A stretch of DNA of 64,000 bases, from assembly GCA_016806645.1 (NCBI GenBank), contig JACSYO010001818.1:4088501-4152500 (forward strand), in the 5' to 3' direction. Positions 34,106 through 44,705 of this stretch are shown piece after piece. Numbering within the stretch: position 1 is the stretch's first letter; each line of letters starts with the position of its first letter. The translations under genes were made by a program, and so were the position numbers. Under the pieces are notes generated by a model. It searched no databases. It had not been told where the DNA came from and saw only the letters and a list, made by a program, of their open reading frames with translations. The DNA is from Ophiodon elongatus (taxonomy: Eukaryota; Chordata; Actinopteri; Perciformes; Hexagrammidae).

Positions 34106-35999
34106 CTATTTACACACTTGAGCTTTGTGGGGAGGTTTTGACCCCTGGTCCTTCTGCACCGACTTGATGACGCCGACAGCGACCGTCTGCTTCAGGTCTC
34201 TGGCTGCAAAGCGACCTGAGAAGCACAACAAAAGTTAACTCAAACACACTGCAGAAGTCAGAGACTTCTTGTACTTTAAGATATGAGACTCAAGTGATGA
34301 TGTACCTAAGGGAGGGTAGGTGAAGAAGCTCTCCACACACATGGGCTTGATGGGAACCAGTCTGACTGTCGCAGCGTCTCCAGACATCAGCGCCTGAGGA
34401 TTGGCCTCCAGTTTCTTGCCGGTGCGCCGGTCGAGCTTCTCCTTCAGCTCAGCAAAGCGACAGGTCACATGGGCGGTGTGGCAGTCCAGGACCGGGGAGT
34501 AGCCGGCTTTCACCTTCCCTGGATGGTTCAGGATTATCACCTGAAGACGACGCAGCATCAGCACAGCGGGACCGCTGCGAATGTTAAGTTACAGGTTCTC
34601 TCAACACCTGAACCAACCTGAGCTTCAAAGCTGCTGACGTCTGATGGCGGGTCCTGCTGGGCGTTGCCGGCTACGTCGCCCCGCCGCAGGTTCTTGACTG
34701 CCACGTTCTTAATGTTGAAGCCAACATTGTGTCCTGGCAGAGCCGCCTCCAGCCCCTGGTGGTGCATCTCAATGGACTTCACCTCAGCAGTGACCTTGGC
34801 AGGGGAGAACATCAGGGTCATGCCGGCTTTGAGGATGCCAGTTTCAATCTTACCCACTGGCACGGTCCCAACACCTGAAAGGGAAGGGGAAAACATTTCA
34901 AAGTCAACTCAAGTCATTAAAATGCCTTTTAAATTTCATTCCATCAGTGGACAAAAGTTGCTTTTCTTAATGAGCAAAGTTAAACTCTCACCTCCAATTT
35001 TGTAGACATCCTGCAGAGGTAATCTTAGGGGCTTGTTGGTGGTGCGCATTGGTGGCTGAATGGAGTCCAGGACTTCTAGGAGAGTTCTCCCACTTGCGTT
35101 TCCTTCCCTACGTCTGGATTTCCATCCTTGGAACCAGGGCATCTGTAGAGAAAGGCGTCATTTTGGGTCAAAAGGTTTGCGTGTACTCAGATATTTTACC
35201 TTAAACACCCCCATCTTTACCCTCTGGGTGGCAGTGATCATGTTCTCCCCAGTCCAGCCCGATATGGGGACAAAGGGCACAGTCGCGGTGGCGTAGCCGA
35301 TCTTCTTGAGGAAGCCGCCAACACCTCGGACCACCTCGTCGAAGCGCTTCTGGCTGTAAGGCGGCTCAGTCAGATCCATCTTGTTCACACAGACGATGAT
35401 CTGCTTGACCCCCAGAGTGTAGGCCAGCAAGGCGTGCTCTCTGGTCTGACCGCTCCGCGACACGCCGGCCTCAAACTCCCCTTTGGCTGCAGAGACCACC
35501 AGGAGGGCAACGTCAGCCTGAAAGGACAGCGATGCAGGTGTAAGGTCGAACAAGGAGACAGGAAGTGCTGAACTTCTATGCTGCTCACCTGCGACGTCCC
35601 GGTTATCATGTTCTTAATGAAGTCGCGGTGGCCAGGAGCATCAATTATAGTCATGGAGTATTTTTGGGTGTTAAATTTCAGCAGAGATATATCAATGGTG
35701 ATTCCTCGCTCACGCTCAACTTTCAGTTTGTCCAACACCCAGGCAAATTTGAAGGAACTCTTCCCCATCTGTAAGAGAACATAAAACTAGTCTTTAGACA
35801 GGTGAACATTTTTACAGCAGTGGGTTCCCCCCTCCTTCCCCTCCCTCTTGCTCACCTGCGCTGAAGCTTTCTCAAACTTCTCCAGTTTTCTCTGGTCGAT
35901 GCCACCACATTTGTAGATGAGGTGGCCGGTGGTGGTCGACTTGCCGCTGTCGACGTGACCGATAACCACCACGTTAACGTGAGTCTTCTCCGTGGCCAT
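34106..35999 (-). CDS. 42sp50: eEF1A-like GTPase, 42Sp50 / thesaurin a type (7 coding exons, complete)
   Basis: Exons on the minus strand: 35856-35999, 35589-35768, 35221-35517, 34992-35142, 34618-34874, 34306-34540, 34106-34215. They give 457 residues plus TAG, collinear without gaps with vertebrate eEF1A to about residue 424. GTPase motifs are intact: GHVDSGKST (14-22), GITI with Thr72, DAPGH (91-95, catalytic His95), NKMD (153-156). Canonical eEF1A delivers aminoacyl-tRNA to the ribosome. In Xenopus, 42Sp50 stores tRNA and 5S RNA in the 42S particle of previtellogenic oocytes, and a fish form is known as an oocyte marker. Residues that point to 42Sp50 rather than eEF1A1: GKSSFKFAWVLDK, ADVALLVVSA, VSRSGQTRE, VCVNKMDLTEPP, RFDEVVR, GKIETGILKAGM, PIKPMCVE, RDLKQTVAVGV. 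The lysine-rich C-terminus of eEF1A1 is replaced by QKDQGSKPPHKAQVCK. Introns are only 71-117 bp. Kozak context is good (G at -3, G at +4). eEF1A family is certain; 42Sp50 orthology is inferred from remembered sequences. Confidence 0.9.
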
Positions 36000-36097
36000 A
36001 GCTGGATCCGGGTTTCACCAACCAAACAAAGTAACCTCAGGCTTCACTCTCCCAAAGTCTTCTGCTCGATGAACGTGGTTAGGCACCATGATGCGGC

Positions 36098-36103
36098 TTT
36101 ATA
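36098..36103 (-). promoter_or_regulatory. 42sp50: TATA box of the 42Sp50-like gene
   Basis: TATAAA on the minus strand (GCATATAAAGCCGC context), 99 bp upstream of the ATG. A start site about 30 bp downstream (near 36,070) would give a 5' UTR of about 70 nt with no 5' UTR intron, unlike canonical EEF1A1, which has a non-coding first exon. Confidence 0.7.
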
Positions 36104-36108
36104 TGCAC

Positions 36109-36145
36109 CACCTGGTCACGCAGGACACGTGATTGAAGGCAGGTG
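36109..36145 (-). promoter_or_regulatory. Cluster of three E-boxes upstream of the TATA box
   Basis: CACCTG at 36109-36114, CACGTG at 36126-36131 and CAGGTG at 36140-36145, all within 45 bp upstream of the TATA box. E-boxes (CANNTG) are the binding sites of bHLH factors, including the oocyte regulator FIGLA. That assignment is inference. Confidence 0.45.
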
Positions 36146-36149
36146 TGCT

Positions 36150-36179
36150 GCTTAATTAGGCTTAATTAGGCTTAATTAG
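36150..36179 (-). promoter_or_regulatory. Three perfect 10-bp repeats with TAATTA cores
   Basis: GCTTAATTAG occurs three times in direct tandem. On the minus strand this is CTAATTAAGC x3, placed 47-76 bp upstream of the TATA box. Each unit holds a homeodomain core (TAATTA), one per helical turn, so all three would face the same side of the DNA. Candidate binding array for a homeodomain factor. Confidence 0.45.
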
Positions 36180-36934
36180 TGGCTGATGCCTGTTTGGTAA
36201 AAGCTGAATATTAAAATAGCTTAAACACTCCAGTAATTAGATGCTCGCAGGTGTTGTGTTTTGTGAATGTGCAGCAACAGTCGGTTACTGTCAGTTGGAT
36301 CACTAATGATCTGAAATGACAAACAGGTGTGTCATTCGGAGATGCCGGTCTTTGAAGTAAGCTCTCCTTATATGGCAAAGAAATCCTGACTGGCCACAAA
36401 GCATGAGGGGAAAACAGCTGACAGGCAATTACAATAAATATTAAAGCTGTAGCAGTGCCTATAAAATAGGAAAACAAGGATCTAGATATAGGTAAGTCAC
36501 CCATTGTGCGAAACAGTCAAAAACCTACAGTTTAGGGGAGGATGCACTCTAATAAATGTCTCACTTCATCATCTTAACAACATGTAAAAAAAAAAAAAGG
36601 TCAAGTCCTTTTTTGAGTGAACGATTGTGGGTGAGTTCAAAGTGAGATGGCAATTAAATGTACCAATGTTCACTCGCTGTAAACTGTTGTATTTCTTTAT
36701 TTGCTCAGGGCTTTTTTTTCTAAAATTAAATATCTATTTCACATTCTAGGCTTTTTAAAACTTTAAGCTCCACTCACACTTTTCATTACATTGGATTTAA
36801 CCCAGAGAAAACAATACGGATAACTTGCGTGAGCCTCCTCTCTGCCTTGTCTTTCATACTATATTATATTATGTCAAAAGTATGTTTGAAGAGCTTTTTT
36901 GGAAATCTACATTGTTATCCTGGTGTATACATTC
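36180..36934. other. Intergenic sequence upstream of the 42Sp50-like gene
   Basis: AT-rich, with short A runs near 36585-36598. I see no ORF or splice-bounded exon. The two flanking genes are divergent here, so distal promoter elements of either could lie in it. Confidence 0.5.
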
Positions 36935-37124
36935 ATCAGAGTTGGAAGAGGTATTGAGATATCTAACTTGAGTAAAAGTAGCAATACCACAGGGTAAAAA
37001 TACTCAGTTACAAGAAAAGGTCCTGCATTCACACTCTTAGTACAAAAGACATCAAAATATAAGTTAAAAAAAGTACTCCTTTTGCAGAATGGCCCTTTTC
37101 AGAAACATATATATTACTGCTGGA

Positions 37125-37230
37125 TTATAATTATAATTATTATTAATAATAATACATTTTATTTGTATAGCGCTTTACAAGGTACTCAAGGCACTTTACA
37201 AGGTAAAAACAAACAATAGAAGCAACAACA
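37125..37230 (+). repeat. Nested element with SINE/LINE-like 3' tail (TTTGTATAGCGCTTTACAAG)
   Basis: AATAATAATACATTTTATTTGTATAGCGCTTTACAAGGTACTC... with a second CACTTTACAAGG unit. Sequences of the form TTTATATAGCGCTTTTCAAG are familiar from 3' ends of fish non-LTR elements. It lies within the family B copy, so it inserted later. Confidence 0.5.
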
Positions 37231-37407
37231 ATAAATTGATGAATTAATATTGCAGCTATTTTTTTTAATAACTTTATATACAGCTGGGTTTCTTAAACTA
37301 TGGGGCTGATAATGTATCATAATATAATAGTTGATTTATATTATGTATTAATATTCTGAATATGCAAAGTAATTTAAATTATAAAATAAATCTAGTGGAG
37401 TAAAGAA

Positions 37408-37410
<3 letters not shown>

Positions 37411-37439
<29 letters not shown>
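37411..37439 (+). repeat. Poly(A) tract
   Basis: 29 consecutive A residues followed by G, inside the family B copy at a point where the consensus as I recall it has only a short A-rich run. Could be slippage or the tail of a further insertion. Confidence 0.8.
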
Positions 37440-37443
<4 letters not shown>

Positions 37444-37789
37444 TCTTTTTATAAAGTAGCATGCTATTTAAATACTCCGGTAAAGTACAAGTACCTCTAA
37501 TGTGAATTTCTGAACAACCTTTTCTCAAAGTAAATGGATCCAGTGGTTTGAAGTGACCTCTGGGGTCAAAGTGGAGGGTCAGGTGGCACATTAGCGCCCC
37601 CTACGGCCTCTTTAGTGTTCATATCAGCGTTTTGCTCAAGGGCACTCCGGCAGAGAGAACAAACGTCGAACACACAACCTGTTAAACACAACCGGCTTCA
37701 CGCGGGTAGAAGTCCTCATTAAAGCCGCAGCGAGAGATGTTTTAACGGTAGAGCTCAGTTTGTAATCTGATGGAAGATCACGTTAAAAT

Positions 37790-38052
37790 ACATCACCGGG
37801 TCTCTTATGAGCGGGCGGGGTCTGTCTAGCAGTTGCGGAATCAGGGTTCGTAGTTCCCGCCTCCGCGCTGGGCGGTGGGCCAAAACGAGCCCCCCCCCTC
37901 TCGTTCGACGGCCACAGTGACGTTCGATAACTAACCCGGAAACGGCGACAGCAAAGCGCTTTTCTTCTTCTCCTCCTCTCAGTCCGCGCCGCTGGCTCTC
38001 TAGCGTGGTGTCCAGACGTCGACTCCAGGGTTTTCCTCTCACGCACATCAAG
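37790..38052 (+). promoter_or_regulatory. cyrib: Candidate cyrib promoter and non-coding first exon
   Basis: A GC- and CpG-rich island in an otherwise AT-rich region. It has a GC box (GGGCGGGG near 37815), an ETS-like CCCGGAAAC (near 37936), and no TATA box, which is typical of a housekeeping-type promoter. A good donor, CATCAAG|GTAACA, ends the candidate exon at 38052. It is on the correct strand and side for cyrib, whose first coding exon (acceptor at 56154) needs an upstream 5' UTR exon. The exact start site cannot be seen; about 37,940-37,980 is my guess. A promoter for an unrelated transcript is possible. Confidence 0.55.
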
Positions 38053-38580
38053 GTAACAAACCGAGACAAATACAGCTTTATGTCTCCTTTTTTTCCCCCC
38101 TCTGTCCTCTCCCCTAGCCACCGGTTGCCATTCAGCCCGGCTTCTTTTGAGTGTTACATTTGTTCCTCTGGAGGCGAAATTAGTTATGAATCATAAAACG
38201 TGTCCGAGGAAAAGCAGACCCACGCAATTTGAAAGTTACAGTAAAATACAAATAGAGCAGTGGAGAATACGTGGTTTTGTGTTTTTTTTTTTTTTAAGTT
38301 ACATCCTCGGTGCTCCGTTAACTTCCTCTTTCCAGAACAACGGTCTCAAGGTAAAAGCTATATTTCCTGTTGCTTGACCCGTTAATTCTGAGCTTTCTCA
38401 GGTGTGTTTGTCCTCGACCACAGGTGATGTGTTCGGTTATACACGAGCCGTGTGGATCGGATTAAGGCTGCTCGCTTCCCGGCACAATGATGCACCATTA
38501 AAGGAAATGCACGCACACTGACAGCTGGTTAGAGCTGGTTTATCTTTAATGATTTTCATTCTCATCATTGCGTTATTATT

Positions 38581-38581
<1 letters not shown>

Positions 38582-38624
<43 letters not shown>
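38582..38624. repeat. (ATA)n trinucleotide repeat
   Basis: About 14 AAT/ATA units. Confidence 0.95.
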
Positions 38625-38626
<2 letters not shown>

Positions 38627-38689
38627 GTCACAGGTTTCCAAACTGTGTTACTGGTTGTAGCAGTACAATTACCCCTGAAATCCTGACTT

Positions 38690-38945
38690 CAAACTCTTAA
38701 AATCCAATAAAAGTACACAAGTACTGTCAGTTCATCTACTTAAGTAATTTAATATACCTGCAAGTGTCTTTTTTTAACACTTTAATATACTGTTGGGTAG
38801 TTTAATTTACTATATAGCAATATATCAGGTTTTATGCACTCTTTTTAGAAGTGTCAAATAGATGCAGTGTCACATTATTGCAATATATTCCCTCTTAAAT
38901 GCAGTATAAAGTTGCATAAAATGGAAAATATTCAAGAACTCATAC
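38690..38945 (+). repeat. Partial, diverged copy of repeat family B
   Basis: AAATCCAATAAAAGTACACAAG near the start and GCAGTATAAAGTTGCATAAA, ATGGAAAATATTCAAGAACT, CATACTTGAAAC at the end match the blocks that end family B at 37450-37500 and the consensus as I recall it. Confidence 0.5.
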
Positions 38946-41213
38946 TTGAAACACTTAATCTGGGATCCGGGACCTCCCCAGAGTCCACTGCTCAACCCCG
39001 TCACTGTCATTTCATTTGAAAGTAGCAAAGTTTTCTCTTTGCATCAGTTGTCCGCACAAACCCACCCGGGCATGGAAGTGTGTGTGTGTGTGTGTTGTTT
39101 TCTTTCCGCCCAGTGTCTGCAAAGATTCTGAAAGTGGAAGTGAAACGTCCCAGAAAGCCGAATTTGACGGCAAGTGCATCTCTGTTGTGGTTATGATGCA
39201 ACGTCTATGTTACATTTGTCTCAAAAGTCTCACGGTCCCCGCTTGGTTGTTCTACCCTACGGCTACTTGGACATGAGGTTAGACACTTCAGAGACGTATA
39301 GTGGGACCTTTAACTCTCAATGACACCGAATAATTAGTTTTTAGGGGAGAAAACACTGCTGGTGATTTTCTATTAACTGTATGCTCCACTTTTATACGTC
39401 AGGAAACCTTGATTTACTGCAAGCCAGCGTGAAAAGGTCTCAGTCTGTACGGGCGAACCCAGGATCGCTGTGAGATAACGTGCCTCCAGGTTCTTTGAGT
39501 TGTCCTCTTTTGCAATACGTCTTCCTTATATCTGCCTCTGTGCATTTTTGAAAAAAAAAGGAAGTATCACCTTTCCTCTGTGTTCTTCAACAGACGTTGA
39601 GTAGGTGTAGACTTGTACACGTGTTCTGGAAAGGTCATGGCAAATACCTGACTAGTGCCACGGTGGTAGGACTGTGAGACGTGGTGCGACTTGTCTCGTG
39701 CTCTCTCTGCAGCAGTGTGAGGAGATGGGAGGATAAAAGATGTCTGCAGCTAGTTCTTCCATGCTTTGCATGTAAAAGTTGCAGCAGCAGTGACAAGGAT
39801 TGCAAAAGTGAGGGGGAGAGATGACTTGCGACAAGAAAGTGAGAGCTGGTGTTGAAGTGTTTCGTGGGTTCAGGAAGTAACCAGTGAGGTTTTTTTTTTT
39901 TTTTTTTACTCTCAAAAGGTTTGGTAGTGGAACAAGCATGCACTGAGAATCTGGCTCATTTGGCATAATGTAGTCCCTCATAAATCCCAGTCTATTGCAG
40001 GTAGAGGCACGAACCATTCTAAGAAATGACACCTGTATTGGTTACTGCAACATTAGAAGCCTTCCGGATTAGAAAAGGATTCCTTTTTAATCTTTTACAT
40101 GTCACCATTTGGTTATAATCTGTCTGTAATCTTGTCATAAAGTTTTTGACTCCCAGTCTTTTTCCTTCGCGAGGGTATTGTTGACATTAGCTAAGGCTTT
40201 TGTCGATACTTTACACCAATGTTTGCATTATGGGTGCTTAAATAACAATGTGGGGCAGAGATGTGTTGAAATCTGATTTTAAAGTAGTCTAATTTTTCTC
40301 TCACAAGGCCCTTTGAGGAAGCCATACTGTAGATACTGTAGCTGGGGCGATAACACGAGGGCGGAGTCAGTGTAATGGTAGTTAATGTAAATAATTTATA
40401 ATTTTTCCAGGAGTCCTCCCAATGATTGACCTTTAAGGGCAAAGCAGCTCTGACGATTGAATGTCACAGACTTGCAAACAGATCATGTTTATCACTATCA
40501 ATGTAAACTGTCCGTGCATTAGCGTAAAACCAAATGGACTTTATCTCATTAGGAATATTGCTGACTTCATCGGAATGTCACAAAGTCGCCAAGGGGTCCA
40601 GACCCCTCTTTGACACCCCCCCCCCGCCCCCCCCCGGCCCTCCCTTGAACACACCCAGAGCACCGAGCTGCTGGCTCCAGGTTGGGTTACTGCAGTTATT
40701 CTCGGTATGAGGTTCACTGTCGACTCCTGCTGACAGTCGGACTGTTTATTGTATTTCCGGCAGCAGTCATGCTAAAACCTCTCGTCTAGCTGAGTCGCTG
40801 TTGTAACAGTTAATGCACCATCGTGTGGCTTTGCTGTGTTGTGGTGGCATTTCAGGCAGCAGACACGTCAACGAAGACTGAAGAGACTTTAATACTTTTC
40901 ATATACCATCAGCTACATGACAACTTTTGTCTTTTTTTAAAATGGAAAATGACTCACCAGAGTGAGAGTGTATGATTGAACCAGTTAAGCTCCATTTCTT
41001 TTTTTTTTTTTTTTTTTTTTTTTTAATTCAGTGCCCATGTAGGCTGTAACATGAGCGCTTGTGCAATGCAGCACAATCGACAGCAGCTTCAGAAAACAAC
41101 CGCAGACTTGAACCAACACCTCTCTTGACACATGCCCCCCGGGCAAAACTATTTTCATATTTAAGAAATCTGTCCTCGTCATATTGTTAGTGTTTAGGAT
41201 ATTGCGTCCACCG

Positions 41214-41253
<40 letters not shown>

Positions 41254-42091
41254 CTCTGCAGGCAGCGTGTGAGGTCAGGTGCTGCGGCCTTAGCTTCATG
41301 CAGAATGGAGCTGTATTGATCCCTTTCTGTGGCGTTCTGCTGTTTGTTCAGTTCTTTGGATTAACTTCCTCTAAGTGTTTTGGCCTGTTCAGCATTCTGC
41401 TCTCACCAGCGTGACTTGAGCATCGTTTAGTTTCTGAAACTTTTAATGTTTGCCGTTTTTGAAATAATATGGGTTTAAATTGCATTTGACTTACAAATGC
41501 AGTACTTTTGTTTGGTGCTATTTGACAATGAATACACAAATCAGAGTTTTCATGTACTCATCTGCGCTATAGGAGTCATCTTGTTTGCCTCTTGACTGCA
41601 CACGCTGCCTCTTCCATTGCCACTGCATGTCTGTTCTTGTTCATAAGCAAATCAGAGTTGAAACGATGAAATTGCTTGAGTCACTCGCAAGGAAAGGCTG
41701 AGTGTGTGCCCCCCACCCCCCACCCCCCCCCCCACCCCCACCCCGAAGAAGGCCTGCCCGCTTCTTCACCCGGCTTAATTATTAGAGAGCAGATATCACA
41801 GACGACGTCTCGATTTAATTTGCAAGTCGCCGTCGACCTTAAATGTCGTACCTGGTTTTGATGACCTCATGCATCGGTGTTTAGTGACCTTATGAAGTGG
41901 CCCTGCGGTTGAGTCCACTAACAGATTTATTTAACAGTTTGTTGGTGAACACACACGCACGCTGACATAAATGAATAAATAAGCAGAGAAAGATGGTTAG
42001 GCAGTGGAGGTCCTAGCTGCGGTGGCTTGTGTTTGCAGCTTTGGCGGTGGCGAGTAATATACTTTTGATGTGTGTGAGTCAGAGAGAGAGA

Positions 42092-42111
42092 GTGTGTGTG
42101 TGTGTGTGTGT

Positions 42112-42190
<79 letters not shown>
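42092..42190. repeat. (GT)n microsatellite with GA interruptions
   Basis: About 99 bp of GT with two GAG interruptions, preceded by (AG)n at 42081-42092. Confidence 0.95.
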
Positions 42191-42191
<1 letters not shown>

Positions 42192-44522
42192 CAGTTTCTC
42201 ATCTGCAGCGCTGGCTGTGCTGGTAGACTCGAGCATTCCTCTCAACGTTTTCACTTCCGTCCTGTGATGTTGGCTTATCTGAAGCCCTAAGCATGCACAT
42301 AATAAGAGAGGTTTTTTTTCCTTCTTCTTTTCCTCCTGCAGGCCTCCAACAGGATGCTTTCATTTGTTGCGGCTCACATGCAGCAGCAGCAGCATCTTCA
42401 GAGTAAATGTGGTACAAAAGCAAAGTGGACTTTGCATAGAAAATCTCAACATAATGCTATGAATAATCCACTGAAAAGGAAAACAAGCTGTCACTTTGTG
42501 TGCCCCCACCCCCACACCTTTCACAAACACACACACAAAAACCCCTCCAGGCTCAAATCAGAGAGACTCTAGTGTAGAGATCAGGGTCTGCTGGAGGTTT
42601 TCCTCTTTGACAGCAGTCGCGCGATTATTTGATTGTTCTGCTGCATTGCAATTAATTATTAAGCTCAAATCACAAAAAAAACATGGTGTTTTTTAATTTT
42701 TTTTATTATAGCATGTTAACCCATGCATGAGATCGTCATGTGGCCGCCTCCCTGTCAGTGGACACACAGAGCAGGGTGTTGCCACAGATGGCAGATCAGC
42801 ATGCTAGAAATTCAGCTTTTGCATGAAACTGTTGCTCTGCTGCCCCCGCACCAAACCGCCATCCTCACGTGGTGTTATAACCAAAAAAAAAACATGTCCT
42901 ACTTTTTCACCATATGCAATCATTAAATCATGTCTAGATTTTGGAATGGATGTATGAAAGTATATTAGGTCATAAAGTCATATAGGCCTACTTTATGTAG
43001 TTCCATATATTATGATATGTATCAAAGTCAGAGCTGTAGAAACCTGGACCAAAGGAGGAGAACTTACCCACTAATACCCACAAACATGCATTTTTACATA
43101 CATTACATTTTTATTTTTCTGATTTTTTTTTTTCAAATTTAAAATGTTATAACATCCCTTCACGAAATTGGATTCTGGAAGATATTTGCCCCGTAGTTGC
43201 CCGGCGTGGTGTGAACCTTTTGTGAACCCGTCTGAGATGCAGGAGCCCTCAACCAGTCATTCGATGTGACATTTCAGTTGGAGGATCTCCGCGTAACCGA
43301 TCTGTGGAGGTTCCTCTTCGCGGCGAGGCTGCGCTGTGCTCCGTGGGCTTCAGTAGCTCAGTCGATAGATATCCATCCTCGGCTCTCGCTCAGTTGTCAT
43401 GGCAACTTGAGTTCCAATGGAACTTTCATTCGGTGGCGTTGAAACACCGCAAGGACTGATTTCTATCCCTGTGTCGCTTTAAAAAAAAAAAAAGTACGTC
43501 TACTATTAGTAGACACTCAGTCTTCTACTGTGCAGCTTATATTAAGATACATGACTGTATGGTTAACTGAGAAAAAGAAAATCACGTTATGTACTAGCTC
43601 AGCTTTTTTAATATCGCAGTTGCACTGAAATGAAAAGAGTACTCTTACGTTCTGACACAACCGGTCTTCAGTGAATCCTTGGCTGTTGACCGTGTGGTCG
43701 TTTTGGAGGGTGTAGTAGTCTGTGGTGCTGTTGACCTGGTGTTTCTGTTATTTTGACCACCCCGTTTACACCAATGAGGTTCGACTAAGTAAACCGGTGA
43801 TTGAGTGAGTGTTTTCTGTGACAAATGGACGTGCACCACATGCAGTATGGATGCTATTGATTCCACAGCGGCCTGCTTTATAGTCGGATTCGGGACTCGT
43901 CTGCGGCGCACACACGGTGCACAGCAGGGCCACACATGTTGGCCCACAGTTATTGACCCCTTCATGTGGTGGAGTTAATTAAAACCAAACAAATGTTCTT
44001 GGTATGTTGACTTATTGCTGCTACAAACCGAATATGCGGGAGCACAGATTTAAATGTGTCTTTGTCACACTGCGCTGCTCTGCTCCTTCTTTATTAGCAG
44101 CGTTGTTGAGGTGTTGCAGCCTCATGAAACGGTTCTCGTACACAAAACATTCAAATCCAGTTTCTGGTACGTAGCTTCTGCACACGTCTCTGGGAATGAC
44201 GAATCAAAACGGAGAAACAAGCCTTTTGAAACAGCAGGGAGCGTTTGGTTCAGAGGAAACGACTCTGAGCAGTGTTTGTTTTATTGCCTCTGATCATGTG
44301 GGAATAAAGCGATATCTCACCAGTTGTGTTGGTAAACAAGAGCATGCCGTGTGGAGTTTACTGAAGTTTTGTTGTATGATTTTTTTTTTTTAAGGGTATT
44401 GAAATTCAGATTCACTGCCTTTTTACTCGTCTCCTCCCACGACACGGTCCTTATTTTAATGACATGTTTCAAGTTTTTGTGAAGACAAAGAACTCATGTG
44501 ACGAGTGAATGCCTCGTTGCTT

Positions 44523-44528
<6 letters not shown>

Positions 44529-44568
<40 letters not shown>

Positions 44569-44605
44569 TTATTTATTTATTTATATATTTATATATATAT
44601 ATATA

Positions 44606-44685
<80 letters not shown>

Positions 44686-44705
44686 CATATATATACACAC
44701 ACACA
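44529..44705. repeat. Compound (AT)n / (TTTA)n / (AC)n repeat
   Basis: 177 bp of AT, TTTA, AT, AC, AT and AC blocks in series. Strongly prone to unwinding and cruciform formation. Confidence 0.95.

Larger units (their letters stand above)
36935..37505 (+). repeat. Dispersed repeat family B ('TTGAGTAAAAGTA' type), interrupted by a second element
   Basis: Blocks in order: AACTTGAGTAAAAGTAGCAA, TACCACAGGGTAAAAATACTC, GTTACAAGAAAAGGTCCTGC, CAGAATGGCCC, then a break, then TGAATATGCAAAGTAA, CTAGTGGAGTAAAGAAGTT, TATAAAGTAGCATGC, and GGTAAAGTACAAGTACCTC. This is the order of a very common percomorph interspersed repeat. The break at about 37110-37230 holds another element. A poly(A) of about 29 bases follows at 37411-37439, inside the repeat. 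A second partial copy lies at 38690-38945. Confidence 0.65.

Noticed and set aside
34106..35999. Processed eEF1A pseudogene
   Set aside because: Seven exons with intact splice sites, no stop or frameshift, own TATA box and poly(A) signal.
43350..43500. tRNA gene or tRNA-derived SINE (AGTAGCTCAGTCGATAGA box A, GAGTTCCAATGG as box B, poly(A) after)
   Set aside because: Box A fits but box B is degenerate and no cloverleaf folds by eye. At most a decayed SINE head.
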